Shown piece by piece: positions 44,178 through 54,150 of a stretch of 64,000 nucleotides of DNA. The DNA is taken from the NCBI RefSeq assembly GCF_000227745.2, contig NC_018012.1:62001-126000 (forward strand), given 5' to 3'. The DNA comes from Thiocystis violascens DSM 198 (lineage in GTDB: Bacteria > Pseudomonadota > Gammaproteobacteria > Chromatiales > Chromatiaceae). The position numbers and the translations under genes were made by a program. Below the pieces are notes generated by a model. The model was not told the origin of the DNA. It saw only the letters and a program-made list of their open reading frames with translations, and made no database searches. Position 1 is the stretch's first letter. Each line of letters starts with the position of its first letter.

Positions 44178-45713
44178 TCAACCCAGCGCCGCGTCGAGCC
44201 GGGTTTGACGCTCCGCGATGGCGTCGGCGTAGAGTTGGAGATATTGCAGCCCGCTGGCCTCCCAGCTCAGATCCTGCGACATCCCCGTGGTTGCCAGTCG
44301 TTGCCAGCCGTTCGGGTCGTCCCGATAGAGGCGCAAGGATTGATGGATCGCGTTCAGCAGTGCTGGTGATTGCGGTTCGTCGAACAGAAAACCGGTGGCG
44401 GTTCCGTTCGCGAGCGTTTCGGGCGTGCTGTGCACGACCGTGTCCGCGAGTCCGCCCGTGCGATGGACGATGGGCGGCGTGCCGTAGCGCAGACTGTAGA
44501 TCTGGTTGAGTCCGCAGGGCTCGAAACGCGAGGGCATGAGAAAGACATCGCAACCGGCCTCGATGCGGTGCGCGCGCGCCTCGTCATAGCCAATGAAGAC
44601 GCCGACCTGGCGCGGGTGCCGGGCGGCGATGTCCAGCAGCGCCTGCTCGGTCCGACGTTCGCCGGCGGCCACCACCATGAACTGGACGCGGGGGTCGCGC
44701 AGCAGTTCCGGTAGGATCGCCAGGATCAGATCCACGCCCTTCTGCTCGACCAGTCGCCCGATATAGCCGAGGACGAAGGCGTCCTCGTTGCGCGGCAGAC
44801 CGAACTCGCGCTGGAGATCGAGTTTGTTCTCCGCCTTCAGGCCGAAGCTGTCCCGATCATAATGATGCGGGATCAGCGGATCCGTCGCCGGATCCCAGGC
44901 CTGATAGTCGATCCCGTTGAGGATGCCGCTGAAGCGGCTGCCGATCTGACGCAACAGTCCATCGAGCCCGCAGCCGAAGCGCGGGGTACGGACTTCCGCC
45001 GCATAGGTCGGGCTGACGGTATTGACCCGGTCGGAGAAGACGATGCCGCCCTTGATGAAGGACAGGCGTTGATGAAACTCCAACCCCGAGAGGCTCCAGA
45101 GCGCGGGCGGCAGCCCGATGCGCTCATAGGTGGCGCGGTCGAACAGGCCCTGGTAGGCCAGATTATGGATGGTGAAGACCGTGGCCGGGCGCTCGGGAAG
45201 ATCCTTCAGGAGGGCCGGGGCCAGGCCGGTCTGCCAGTCGTTGCCGTGCAGCACGTCGGGCCGCCAGCCGAGCGCCGGCAAACCCTGGGCGATCAGCGCG
45301 ACGACGCGGCAGAACAGCAGGAAGCGTTCGGCGTTATCGCCCCAGTCGCGACCGCTGAGATCGGTATAGGGATTGCCTTCCCGGCAGAAATAGTCCGGCG
45401 CGTCGACCAGATAAACCGGGAGGTCATGGTCTGGGTGCAGGCCCTCCAGCAGACGGATCCCGGCGGGATATCCGGGAACCTTGAGTTCGCACCGCGGCTT
45501 CGGGTCGCGCAACTGTCTGACGGCGCGCGGGTAGGCGGGCATGATGAGCCGCGCGTCATGCCCGAGCTGCCGCAAGGCCGCCGGCAGACTGGCCGCGACA
45601 TCGGCGAGCCCGCCGGTCTTGATCAGCGGATGCGCCTCGCTGCTGGCCATCAGGACGCTCAAGCAATCTTGATTGGACGCGGGGGAGGAAGAGGATTTAA
45701 CTGGCTGCTCCAT
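44178..45713 (-). CDS. glgA: GlgA, glycogen synthase
   Basis: Transfers glucose from ADP-glucose to glycogen. The 511-residue protein has the substrate motif HPLIKTGGLADVAASLPAAL near residue 28 and HGNDWQTGL. The GT-B C-terminal domain has GYIGRLVEQKGVDLI and the EPCGLNQIYSLRYG block with the catalytic Glu. ATG at 45713 is chosen over 45761; the first 20 residues are Ser-rich. It is divergent from zwf (112 bp). Confidence 0.94.
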   Translation of the reverse strand: MEQPVKSSSSPASNQDCLSVLMASSEAHPLIKTGGLADVAASLPAALRQLGHDARLIMPAYPRAVRQLRDPKPRCELKVPGYPAGIRLLEGLHPDHDLPVYLVDAPDYFCREGNPYTDLSGRDWGDNAERFLLFCRVVALIAQGLPALGWRPDVLHGNDWQTGLAPALLKDLPERPATVFTIHNLAYQGLFDRATYERIGLPPALWSLSGLEFHQRLSFIKGGIVFSDRVNTVSPTYAAEVRTPRFGCGLDGLLRQIGSRFSGILNGIDYQAWDPATDPLIPHHYDRDSFGLKAENKLDLQREFGLPRNEDAFVLGYIGRLVEQKGVDLILAILPELLRDPRVQFMVVAAGERRTEQALLDIAARHPRQVGVFIGYDEARAHRIEAGCDVFLMPSRFEPCGLNQIYSLRYGTPPIVHRTGGLADTVVHSTPETLANGTATGFLFDEPQSPALLNAIHQSLRLYRDDPNGWQRLATTGMSQDLSWEASGLQYLQLYADAIAERQTRLDAALG

Positions 45714-45825
45714 GGGAGGTCTCTGAATCCTGGCGGGTGTGCTCGTGATGCGCCCGCGCACGGCTTGGCAACTTGATGACAGACTTCACGTTAGCACATT
45801 TCCCCTAGAGCGAGGCAACAGGCCC

Positions 45826-47301
45826 ATGTTGGATCCCTGCACCATTCTCATCTTCGGCGCCACCGGCAATCTGGCGAGTCACAAACTGCTCCCGGCCCTC
45901 TATCACATCGAGGCGGCGGAACGGATGCACCCCGCCAGCCGGATCCTCGGTTTTGGCCGGCGCGACTGGTCCGACGACGACTGGCGCGGGCATATCCAAA
46001 CGATACTTGCCGAATACGGCGCAAAAAAACAGGACGCGAGCGCCATTTCCCGTTTGCTGGCGCGCGCGCATTTCGTCGAAGGCGATCTGGAACAGCCCGA
46101 CGGTTACCGACGACTCGCCGAGCGGCTACAGGGCGCCGAGGGATTTTCCGGAAACCTGATGTCCTACCTGGCGGTGGCGCCCAAATATTATGCGCCGATT
46201 GTCGAACAACTCGCCGCCAACGGTCTTCACGCCCAGGAACGGGGCTGGTCCCGGCTGGTGGTGGAAAAGCCGTTCGGGTTCGATCTGGAGAGCGCCAGCA
46301 TTCTGGATCTCGGGTTGCGTCGCCATTTTACCGAGGATCGGATCTATCGCATCGATCACTATCTCGGCAAAAGCACGGTGCAGAATATACTCGTTTTCCG
46401 CTTCGCGAATCTGCTTCTGGAGCCGCTCTGGAATCGCAATTACATCGATCACGTGCAGATCTCGCACGCCGAGTCGCAGGGGATCGAGGAGCGCGCCGGC
46501 TTTTATGATGGGGTCGGCGCCCTGCGCGACATGATCCAGAGTCATCTGCTGCAGATGCTGACACTGGTCGCGATGGAGCCGCCGCCGAACCTGGACGCCG
46601 AGGCGCTGCGCGACGAAAAGGTCAAGGTGCTGCGCTCCATCCGCCCGATTCCGCGCGAGGCGGTTCACGCGCAGGCGTTCCGCGCCCAGTACGCGCCGGG
46701 TCAGGCCGGCGGCAGCAAACTGGCCGGCTATCGCGAGGAACCCGGCGTGGCGCAGAACAGCACCACCGAGACCTATGCCGCGCTCAAGCTCTATATCGAC
46801 AACTGGCGCTGGCGCAACGTGCCCTTCTATCTGCGCACCGGCAAGCGGCTCGGGCAGACCAATTCGTTGATCGCCATTCGTTTCAAGCACCCGCCGCAGC
46901 AGTTATTCCAGTCCACTGCCATCGAACGGCTCAAACCCAACTGGATCCTGCTCAACATCCAGCCCAACGAATGCATGCGTCTGGAGATCCAGGTCAAACA
47001 GCCGGGGCTCGAAATGCTCGCCCAGACCGAGCGTCTGGACGCCAGCAGTTGTACCCTGCCGCCCGAGCACATCGACGCCTACGAGGCGTTGATCCTGGAC
47101 GTGATCGAGGGCGATCACACCCATTTTCTGCGTTATGACGAGGTGAACTGGGCCTGGCGGGTGGTCGATCCGGTGCTCAAACTCTGGGCCACCGAGCGCG
47201 ATTTCATCCAAACCTATCCGGCCGGTTCCTGGGGGCCGGCCGAGGCCAACCGGCTGTTCGACCGGGACGATCAAGAGTGGCGTAATGGGCTTGACGGGTG
47301 A
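45826..47301 (+). CDS. zwf: Zwf, glucose-6-phosphate dehydrogenase
   Basis: NADP-dependent first enzyme of the oxidative pentose-phosphate and Entner-Doudoroff routes. 491 residues. Nucleotide-binding [19 protein letters not shown] begins at residue 9. The active-site segment is [14 protein letters not shown], and [16 protein letters not shown] precedes it. ATG at 45826 with GAGG ten bases upstream. It forms a sugar-phosphate pair with pgi 280 bp downstream. Confidence 0.95.
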   Translation: MLDPCTILIFGATGNLASHKLLPALYHIEAAERMHPASRILGFGRRDWSDDDWRGHIQTILAEYGAKKQDASAISRLLARAHFVEGDLEQPDGYRRLAERLQGAEGFSGNLMSYLAVAPKYYAPIVEQLAANGLHAQERGWSRLVVEKPFGFDLESASILDLGLRRHFTEDRIYRIDHYLGKSTVQNILVFRFANLLLEPLWNRNYIDHVQISHAESQGIEERAGFYDGVGALRDMIQSHLLQMLTLVAMEPPPNLDAEALRDEKVKVLRSIRPIPREAVHAQAFRAQYAPGQAGGSKLAGYREEPGVAQNSTTETYAALKLYIDNWRWRNVPFYLRTGKRLGQTNSLIAIRFKHPPQQLFQSTAIERLKPNWILLNIQPNECMRLEIQVKQPGLEMLAQTERLDASSCTLPPEHIDAYEALILDVIEGDHTHFLRYDEVNWAWRVVDPVLKLWATERDFIQTYPAGSWGPAEANRLFDRDDQEWRNGLDG

Positions 47302-47552
47302 GCGCGGATCATCTGGTGCATCTACCGGATGAATTACCAGTCCGCGCCGAGCACCATCTTTGGTCAATCTCACTGGTCGATTCGGCTAAACTCCTCGCCC
47401 AGGATTATGGGCTTGCCGCAATGGACGCGATTCATCTCGCCGTGGCGATTGCCGCGCAAGCCGATGTCTTCATTTCCGGAGAGAGATTGGGTAAACCCCT
47501 ATTCCGGGTTCGGGAGATTGCGACCCAGTCCTTATGGGAGACGAACGCTTGA
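47298..47552 (+). pseudogene. PIN-domain toxin remnant
   Basis: An 84-residue frame starts at GTG 47298, inside the zwf stop (GTGA). It encodes [20 protein letters not shown] and [19 protein letters not shown], which match the C-terminal half of a PIN domain (catalytic Asp in MDAIHLA and the FISGE block). The N-terminal half with the first Asp is absent. No antitoxin is adjacent. It is probably a relict of a VapC-type gene lying between zwf and pgi. Confidence 0.6.
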
Positions 47553-47583
47553 CCCCTTATTTTGCGCGAGGAAATTTATCATC

Positions 47584-49230
47584 ATGTCGCTCGTGAATCA
47601 GACCCCTCAGTGGCAGGCCCTTCAGCAACATTGGGACGCGCTGCAAGCCGCGCGGATCCAGGATCTGTTTGCCGCCGAGCCCAAGCGCGCCGAGTCCATG
47701 CGCCTGTCGGCGGCCGGGCTCCAGCTCGATTACTCGAAAAATCTCGTCACCCAGGAGACCCTGTCCCTGTTGCTGGCGCTGGCCGAGGCGGTGGATCTGA
47801 AGGGCTGGACCCGGCGCATGTTCGACGGCGAGCCGATCAATAACACCGAAGGGCGTGCGGTGTTGCATATCGCGTTGCGCAATCGCTCCAATCGGCCGAT
47901 CCAGGTCAATGGCGAAGACGTGATGCCGCTGGTCAATGGCGTGCTCGGACGTATGGAGCAATTCGTCGACCGCGTCCGTTCCGGCGACTGGCGCGGACAT
48001 ACCGGGCGGCGCATCGCCGACGTGGTCAATATCGGCATTGGCGGTTCCAATCTTGGTCCCAAGATGGTTTGCGCCGCGCTGGCGCCTTATCAGCGCGACG
48101 ATCTGCGGGTGCATTTCGTCTCCAATGTCGACGGCACCCATCTGGTCGAGACCGTGCAGCGACTGGACCCGGAGACCACGCTGTTCATCGTCGCCTCCAA
48201 GACCTTCACCACCCAGGAAACCATGACCAACGCCACCAGCGCGCGCGACTGGCTGCTCGCGGCGCTCGGCGATCCCGCGGCGGTGGCCCATCATTTCGTG
48301 GCTGTCTCCACCAGCGCCGAAAAGGTCGCCGCCTTCGGTATCGATACCGCCAACATGTTCGGCTTCTGGGACTGGGTCGGCGGGCGCTATTCGCTGTGGT
48401 CGGCGATCGGCCTGCCGATCGCGCTGGCGGTCGGTTTCGATCGCTTCGTCGAGTTGCTCGAAGGCGCGCATGCGATGGACGAGCATTTCCGCACCGCGGA
48501 TCTGTCCGAGAACATGCCGGCGCTGCTAGGATTGATCGGAGTCTGGTACGCCAACTTCGCCGGTGCCCGCACCCACGCGGTGCTGCCCTACGATCAGTCG
48601 CTCCGTTACCTGCCGGCCTATCTGCAGCAGGGCGACATGGAGAGCAACGGCAAGGGCGTCACCCGCGAGGGCGTGGCGGTCGATTACAGCACCGGCCCGG
48701 TGGTCTGGGGCGAGGCGGGCACCGACGGTCAGCACGCCTTCTATCAGCTCATCCACCAGGGCACCCAGACGATTCCGGCGGATTTCATCGGCGCCATTCG
48801 CAGCCACAACGAACTCGGCGATCATCATCCCAAGTTCATGGCTAACTTCTTCGCCCAGACCGAGGCGCTGATGCGCGGTCGCACCTTCGAGGAGGCGCTG
48901 GCGGAGCAGCGGGCCGCGGGCCTCCCCGAGGAGCAGGCGCAATGGCTCGCCCATCACCGTACCTTCCCCGGCAATCGGCCGACCAATAGCATCCTGATGG
49001 AGCGTCTGACCCCGCGTACCCTGGGCGCGCTGATCGCCCTGTACGAACACCGCATCTTCACCCAGGGCGTGATCTGGGGCGTCAATTCGTTCGACCAATG
49101 GGGCGTGGAACTTGGCAAACAGTTGGCCAGCGTCATCCTCGACGAGATCCAGTCCGGCAAGGTGACGGCGGATCATGATCCGTCCACGCGCGCGCTGCTG
49201 GAACATTTCATCCGTCAGCGGCGCGGTTGA
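47584..49230 (+). CDS. pgi: Pgi, glucose-6-phosphate isomerase
   Basis: Interconverts glucose-6-phosphate and fructose-6-phosphate. A 548-residue protein of the standard bacterial long form. Motifs: [68 protein letters not shown] and [21 protein letters not shown] at 47584 has GAGGAA twelve bases upstream. A palindromic repeat lies 45 bp downstream. Confidence 0.96.
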   Translation: MSLVNQTPQWQALQQHWDALQAARIQDLFAAEPKRAESMRLSAAGLQLDYSKNLVTQETLSLLLALAEAVDLKGWTRRMFDGEPINNTEGRAVLHIALRNRSNRPIQVNGEDVMPLVNGVLGRMEQFVDRVRSGDWRGHTGRRIADVVNIGIGGSNLGPKMVCAALAPYQRDDLRVHFVSNVDGTHLVETVQRLDPETTLFIVASKTFTTQETMTNATSARDWLLAALGDPAAVAHHFVAVSTSAEKVAAFGIDTANMFGFWDWVGGRYSLWSAIGLPIALAVGFDRFVELLEGAHAMDEHFRTADLSENMPALLGLIGVWYANFAGARTHAVLPYDQSLRYLPAYLQQGDMESNGKGVTREGVAVDYSTGPVVWGEAGTDGQHAFYQLIHQGTQTIPADFIGAIRSHNELGDHHPKFMANFFAQTEALMRGRTFEEALAEQRAAGLPEEQAQWLAHHRTFPGNRPTNSILMERLTPRTLGALIALYEHRIFTQGVIWGVNSFDQWGVELGKQLASVILDEIQSGKVTADHDPSTRALLEHFIRQRRG

Positions 49231-49274
49231 ATTTAGGCGAATTCCGGAAATGACTTGACCCGGCGTCAAACCCC

Positions 49275-49354
49275 GTAGGAGCCCGCTTGCGGGCGACGGC
49301 TGGGCGCATGGAAGGCATCTTAGCGGGTCAAGTCGCCCGCAAGCGGGTTCCTAC
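49275..49354. repeat. REPIN-like inverted repeat pair
   Basis: Two 23-nt REP-like units face each other: GTAGGAGCCCGCTTGCGGGC (49275 onward) and its complement GCCCGCAAGCGGGTTCCTAC (ending 49354), with one internal mismatch. About 35 nt separate them. Each unit has its own GC-rich palindrome (GCCCGCTTGCGGGC). The sequence resembles the REP of Pseudomonas and many other bacteria. It lies between pgi and the SNF2 gene and may stabilise the pgi mRNA end. Confidence 0.8.
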
Positions 49355-49426
49355 GGTTAGGGGCTTTCCCAACAATCGCCTAAGTTGCTGCCCTCAATCC
49401 AAAGACTCCCACTATTTAAGGTTTTT

Positions 49427-52400
49427 ATGGCCACTGTGATCGAAGCCGCGCAGGAACTCCCCGCCGACGAGCGCCGCATTCTCCAGGTGGTTTCCGTTGT
49501 CCATGAAGCGGTCAACCAGACCAGCTTGCAGACAATCCTGAACCAGCTTGGCTGGCGCGATCAGAAGGGCCAGCCACTCTCCACACTCTTTTCGACCGCG
49601 CGACGTACCCGTCTGCTCGTTCAGCGGATCCTGGTCAAGCAGGGGAATAATTTTTTCTGCGCCCCCGATCTGGCCGAGATGCTCACCCGCGAAACGGTTC
49701 GCGAAGGCACCTTTGATCGCATCGTTGCCGCCGCCGAGACGGTCATGAGCGCCAAGTCGCGCTATCAGTGGGAGACGGTGAGCGAGCGCCGGCAGACGCG
49801 GCGACTGCGCAACGCGCTCTACGCCGGTCGGGAAGCGGATGTCCTGACTCTGCTCGGATTGGATAAGCGCAGCCCGGAGCTGCCCGTGAGCTACCGGGAG
49901 GTCGAGTCGCTGACGCGTATCTGTACCGCCTCGCCCGATCCGGACTGGTTCGAGATGCTCAGCCCTCGGCTGCGCATCCTGGCGCTCGCGCCGGGGATGC
50001 GCGAGGCGAGCCTGACGCTGACTCCGCGACCGGAGATTCAGGCGTTCATGGAGCGTGGTCTGACGCCGTTGGCGACCGAGTATCCCGAAGCGGCCTGCGC
50101 GCTTGCCGAGCAACATCTGTTCAGGGGCTATTTCGACCAGGCCGCGGCCATCCTGGGCAACCGGATCACGCCCGAAACCCTGCCCCTGATCGGCTGGCTG
50201 CATCTGGCGCGCGGGCGTCACGAAGAATCGCTGGAGGTCTTCGATCTGCACCTCGCGACCCTGCGGCGTCAGACCCGCAAGCGCAATCTCGCCGTGCCGG
50301 GGCTGCCCGGCATCATGCACCTGCTCGCGCTGCTGCGTCGGGGCTCGCCGGCGGATCTGGAGCGGGTCCAGGCGCAAGCCGGTCTGGTGCTGCGGTTGCC
50401 AGTCGCCGATCCGAGCGCGCCGGTTTTCCAGATGCTCAGCCAACTGGCCAGCGTGCTCGCCGGACGCCAGCGCCCGCAGGAGGCAAGCTGGCTGCGCGAG
50501 GGCGCGGTGGTCAAACGCCCTTTCGATCTCCTCTTTCTGTGTCTCATGCGTCATTGGCTGGGCGAACGTCCCGGTCTGGAGTTGCTCAAGGCACTTGCGA
50601 CCTACTGCGAGGATGCCGTCGCGGCGGGGATCCACTGGTATGCCTGGGAAGGCATCGAGTTGTTGCGATTGCACGGCCGGCCACTCCAGATTGCCGCGCT
50701 GCCAACGCCACCGGAGTCACTGGTCAGGCTCGCCGGACTGCTCACCCCGAAATCGGCCTGGGAGATCGCCCTGGAGGCACTCAAGGGGGTCGGAGCCACG
50801 GGCGGCGAGGGCAAGACCGCGCCGGGCGGCGAGGCCGGAGCGGATCGCCGGATGTGCTGGCAGCTCGCGCTCTATGGCGGTCAGGGTACCCTGGAGCCGC
50901 GCGAACAGAAGCGGAAAAAGGCCGGCGGCTGGTCGCAGGGCCGCCCGGTCGCGTTGCAGAAGCTGGCAGAGTCGCCCAATGATTACGACTATCTGACCCC
51001 GCAGGATCGACGGATCTGCGGCTGCATCCAGCGCGAGACCGAAACCGGCTGGTACGGCGGCTATGGCCGCACCCATTTCAGCCTGGACTCGGACGCCGCC
51101 CTGCTAGCCGCTGTCGGGCATCCGCTGGTGTTTCGCGCCGGCGCCATGGAGACCCCGCTCGAACTGGTGCGCGGCGGCCCGGCGCTCGAAGTGGTCAAGG
51201 GCGAGGGCGTCATCCTGGTGCGCATCAATCCGGTGCCCCCGGAAGGCTCGAATCTGCTGCTGGTCAGCGAATCCGCCGCGCGCATCCGGCTGATACAGTT
51301 CGACGCCACGCATCGCCGGATCGCGTCCATCCTGGGGGCCGAGGGGCTCAAGGTTCCACCGGACGGCAAGGAGCGGCTGCTCGAAGGTATCGCCGCCATC
51401 GCCCCGCTGCTGACCGTGCATTCGGCAATCGGCGGAACCGAACAGATCGCCGAAACCGTCCCCGCCGATCCGCGTCCTTATCTGCATCTGAATCCGGCCG
51501 AGGCCGGTCTGAATCTGGAACTCCTGATGCAGCCCTTGGGCGAAAAGGGTCCGCGACTGCTTCCGGGTCAGGGCCTGTCGACCCTGTTCGGCGAGTTGGA
51601 CGGGCGCGCGGTGCAGACCGCGCGCGATCTGGTCGGCGAGCGCCGGAACGCGCAAACCGTGCTCGATGCCTGCCCGGCGCTCGCCGACGGAGGCGACTGG
51701 AACTGGTGTCTGGACGATCCCGAAACGGCACTGACCGCGCTGGAACAGTTGCACATGCTAGGCGACGCGGTCGTGCTGCAATGGCCCGAGGGCAAGCGGA
51801 TCGGTCTTTCCAAGGAAGCCACGCTCGCGCGGATGAGCGTGAGTATCGCCAAGGAACGCGATTGGCTGGGGCTGGAGGGCGGACTGACCCTGGACGATGG
51901 CAGCCTGCTCGGGATGCGCAAGCTCCTGGAACTGGTCGCGGACTCCAAAGGCCGTTTCGTGCGCCTGGACGAACGCGAATATCTGGTGCTCAGCGAGTCG
52001 CTACGCCGACGCCTGGACAATCTGCGGGGCCTGACCGATCGCGGACATTTCCACCCGCTGGCCGCCGCCGCCATCGAGGAAAGTCTGGAAGGCATGGCGG
52101 TCAAGTCCAGCAAACACTGGAAGGGTCTGCTGGCGCGGCTGGCCGAGGTGCGCGAACTGGAGCCTGTCATCCCGTCCACGCTGCAAGCTGAATTGCGTGA
52201 CTATCAGGTCGAGGGCTACCGTTGGCTCGCGCGTCTGGCCCATTGGGGCGCCGGCGCCTGTCTGGCCGACGACATGGGACTGGGCAAGACCGTGCAGGCC
52301 CTGGCGATGATCCTCGCGCGTGCCCCGGAAGGGCCGACGTTGGTCCTGGCCCCCATGTCGGTCTGCTCCAACTGGGTCAGCGAGGCTCGCCGGTTCGCGC

Positions 52401-53566
52401 CGACGTTGCAACCCAAACGCTTCGGCGAGGGCGATCGGGAGCGGATGCTCGAATCAGCCGGCCCCTTCGATCTCATCATCTCCACCTACGGACTGCTCCA
52501 GACCGAGGGCGAGCGGCTCGCCGGCGTGAACTGGTCGACCATCGTCGCCGACGAGGCGCAGGCGTTCAAGAACGCCCAGACCAAACGCTCGCAGGCGATC
52601 ATGAAGCTCAACGCCGGCTTTCGGATGATCACCACCGGTACCCCCATTGAAAACCATCTGGGCGAGTTGTGGAACCTCTTCCGGTTCATCAACCCCGGAC
52701 TGCTCGGCTCGCTGGACTCCTTCAACCAGCGCTTCGCCGCGCCCATCGAACAACGTCAGGACAGCGGCGCGCGCCAGCGTCTGCGCCAACTGCTCAAGCC
52801 CTTCATCCTGCGCCGGCTCAAGACCGATGTCCTGAGCGAACTGCCGCCGCGCACCGAAATCACCCTGGAACTGGAGTTCAGCGCGGCGGAAGCGGCGCTT
52901 TACGAAGCACTGCGCCGACAGGCCATCGAACGGCTGAAACTCGGAGACGCCAACCCCGGCCAAAAGCGCATGCAACTGCTGGCCGAGATCATGCGACTGC
53001 GCCGCGCCTGCTGTCATCCCAAGCTGGCGCTGCCCGACAGCGACATCCCGAGCGCCAAGCTCGACGCCTTCGGCGAGATCGTCGACGAACTGCTCGAAAA
53101 CCGTCACAAAGCGCTGGTGTTCAGCCAATTCGTCGACCATCTGCATCTGATCCGCGCCCATCTGGACGCGCGGGGCGTGCGTTATCAATATCTCGACGGC
53201 TCCACCCCGGAGGCCAAGCGCAAGACCGCCGTCGCCGCGTTCCAGGCGGGGGAGGGCGATCTGTTCCTCATCAGCCTGCGCGCCGGCGGTTCCGGGCTCA
53301 ACCTCACCGCCGCCGACTATGTCATCCACATGGATCCCTGGTGGAACCCGGCGGTCGAGGATCAGGCGTCCGATCGCGCTCACCGCATCGGCCAGGAACG
53401 CCCAGTCACCATCTACCGGCTCATCACCAAAGGCACCATCGAGGAAAAGATCATCGCCCTGCACGCCAGCAAGCGCGACCTGGCCGACGGACTGCTGGAA
53501 GGCGCCGGCGACGGCGGGCGCTTGAGCTACGAGGACATGCTGGCCTTGATTCGAGAGCAGGGTTGA
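49427..53566 (+). CDS. Large SNF2-family DEAD/H helicase
   Basis: A 1379-residue SNF2/Rad54-type ATPase. The first 900 residues have no recognised catalytic motif; they include an N-terminal winged-helix-like part and an Ala/Leu-rich, TPR-like helical region. The motor starts at about 920 (YQVEGYRWLARLAHWGAGAC): motif I ADDMGLGKTVQALAM near 947, motif II DEAQAFKN at about 1041-1048, GTPIENHLGELWN, and the C-lobe VFSQFVDHLHLIRAHL, SLRAGGSGLNLTAADYVIHM and QASDRAHRIGQERPV. It probably remodels protein-nucleic-acid complexes. ATG at 49427 is preferred to an earlier in-frame start at 49385. No methylase or nuclease gene is adjacent. Confidence 0.88.
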   Translation: MATVIEAAQELPADERRILQVVSVVHEAVNQTSLQTILNQLGWRDQKGQPLSTLFSTARRTRLLVQRILVKQGNNFFCAPDLAEMLTRETVREGTFDRIVAAAETVMSAKSRYQWETVSERRQTRRLRNALYAGREADVLTLLGLDKRSPELPVSYREVESLTRICTASPDPDWFEMLSPRLRILALAPGMREASLTLTPRPEIQAFMERGLTPLATEYPEAACALAEQHLFRGYFDQAAAILGNRITPETLPLIGWLHLARGRHEESLEVFDLHLATLRRQTRKRNLAVPGLPGIMHLLALLRRGSPADLERVQAQAGLVLRLPVADPSAPVFQMLSQLASVLAGRQRPQEASWLREGAVVKRPFDLLFLCLMRHWLGERPGLELLKALATYCEDAVAAGIHWYAWEGIELLRLHGRPLQIAALPTPPESLVRLAGLLTPKSAWEIALEALKGVGATGGEGKTAPGGEAGADRRMCWQLALYGGQGTLEPREQKRKKAGGWSQGRPVALQKLAESPNDYDYLTPQDRRICGCIQRETETGWYGGYGRTHFSLDSDAALLAAVGHPLVFRAGAMETPLELVRGGPALEVVKGEGVILVRINPVPPEGSNLLLVSESAARIRLIQFDATHRRIASILGAEGLKVPPDGKERLLEGIAAIAPLLTVHSAIGGTEQIAETVPADPRPYLHLNPAEAGLNLELLMQPLGEKGPRLLPGQGLSTLFGELDGRAVQTARDLVGERRNAQTVLDACPALADGGDWNWCLDDPETALTALEQLHMLGDAVVLQWPEGKRIGLSKEATLARMSVSIAKERDWLGLEGGLTLDDGSLLGMRKLLELVADSKGRFVRLDEREYLVLSESLRRRLDNLRGLTDRGHFHPLAAAAIEESLEGMAVKSSKHWKGLLARLAEVRELEPVIPSTLQAELRDYQVEGYRWLARLAHWGAGACLADDMGLGKTVQALAMILARAPEGPTLVLAPMSVCSNWVSEARRFAPTLQPKRFGEGDRERMLESAGPFDLIISTYGLLQTEGERLAGVNWSTIVADEAQAFKNAQTKRSQAIMKLNAGFRMITTGTPIENHLGELWNLFRFINPGLLGSLDSFNQRFAAPIEQRQDSGARQRLRQLLKPFILRRLKTDVLSELPPRTEITLELEFSAAEAALYEALRRQAIERLKLGDANPGQKRMQLLAEIMRLRRACCHPKLALPDSDIPSAKLDAFGEIVDELLENRHKALVFSQFVDHLHLIRAHLDARGVRYQYLDGSTPEAKRKTAVAAFQAGEGDLFLISLRAGGSGLNLTAADYVIHMDPWWNPAVEDQASDRAHRIGQERPVTIYRLITKGTIEEKIIALHASKRDLADGLLEGAGDGGRLSYEDMLALIREQG

Positions 53567-53600
53567 TTCGGGTTCGCGCTCCCGCCTGACACGATTTCTT

Positions 53601-53931
53601 GTGACTCAATCCGCGCGAGCTGGAGCGATTGGTATCGACGAGATTGCATTGAAGAAAGGCCATCGTGATTTTGTGGTCGTAATCAGTGCTTATGTAAACG
53701 CGACGTTGCATGCGCAAACGCGAATTGAAACGCCTACGTCGCACGCTCTCCAAAGCGGCTCTGAATCAGCTCAAGAACGCGCATTGAATCCTGCGTCATC
53801 GCCGCTCCGACCTCAATGCCGATGAGCGTCGTCTTCTCAATCGCTTATTTATCCATTCACCAACACTGAAAGAAGCATACGAAGCCTGCGAAGCGCTCAC
53901 CGCCATTTATGAAAGCCGCCTGTCAAAAGCC
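53601..53931 (+). pseudogene. ISL3-family transposase remnant
   Basis: A decayed part of an ISL3 transposase in two plus-strand frames. The first reads GIDEIALKKGHRDFVVVISA, the conserved first catalytic block. The second reads MRKRELKRLRRTLSKAALNQ, then (after an in-frame TGA) LRHRRSDLNADERRLLNRLF and EALTAIYESRLSKA, the middle helical region. The ends of the element were not found. It begins 35 bp after the SNF2 stop. Confidence 0.8.
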
Positions 53932-54150
53932 TGAATCCGTGAATTTAATGACGAGATCATTCCGTTTTGGGTCATGAACCACGCCGTGCATCATTCTATC
54001 TGTAAGAATCAGGCGAGCGATGTGCCGAATAGGCTTCAATACGCGCCTTTTTCGAGTCCCGATGCCTGGAAAGGCTTTGAATGCGACCGCCAGGCAATAG
54101 AACCCCGCCGCGCCCCGGCGCGGACCATTGCAAGCGGGTGTCTAGGCCAC
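53932..54150. other. Unassigned stretch between two IS remnants
   Basis: About 220 bp with no gene or RNA recognised. It lies between the ISL3 and IS1380 fragments and may be left from either element. Confidence 0.4.

Noticed and set aside
47298-47552. Complete VapC toxin gene
   Set aside because: Only the C-terminal PIN half is present and no antitoxin gene precedes it, so it was listed as a remnant.
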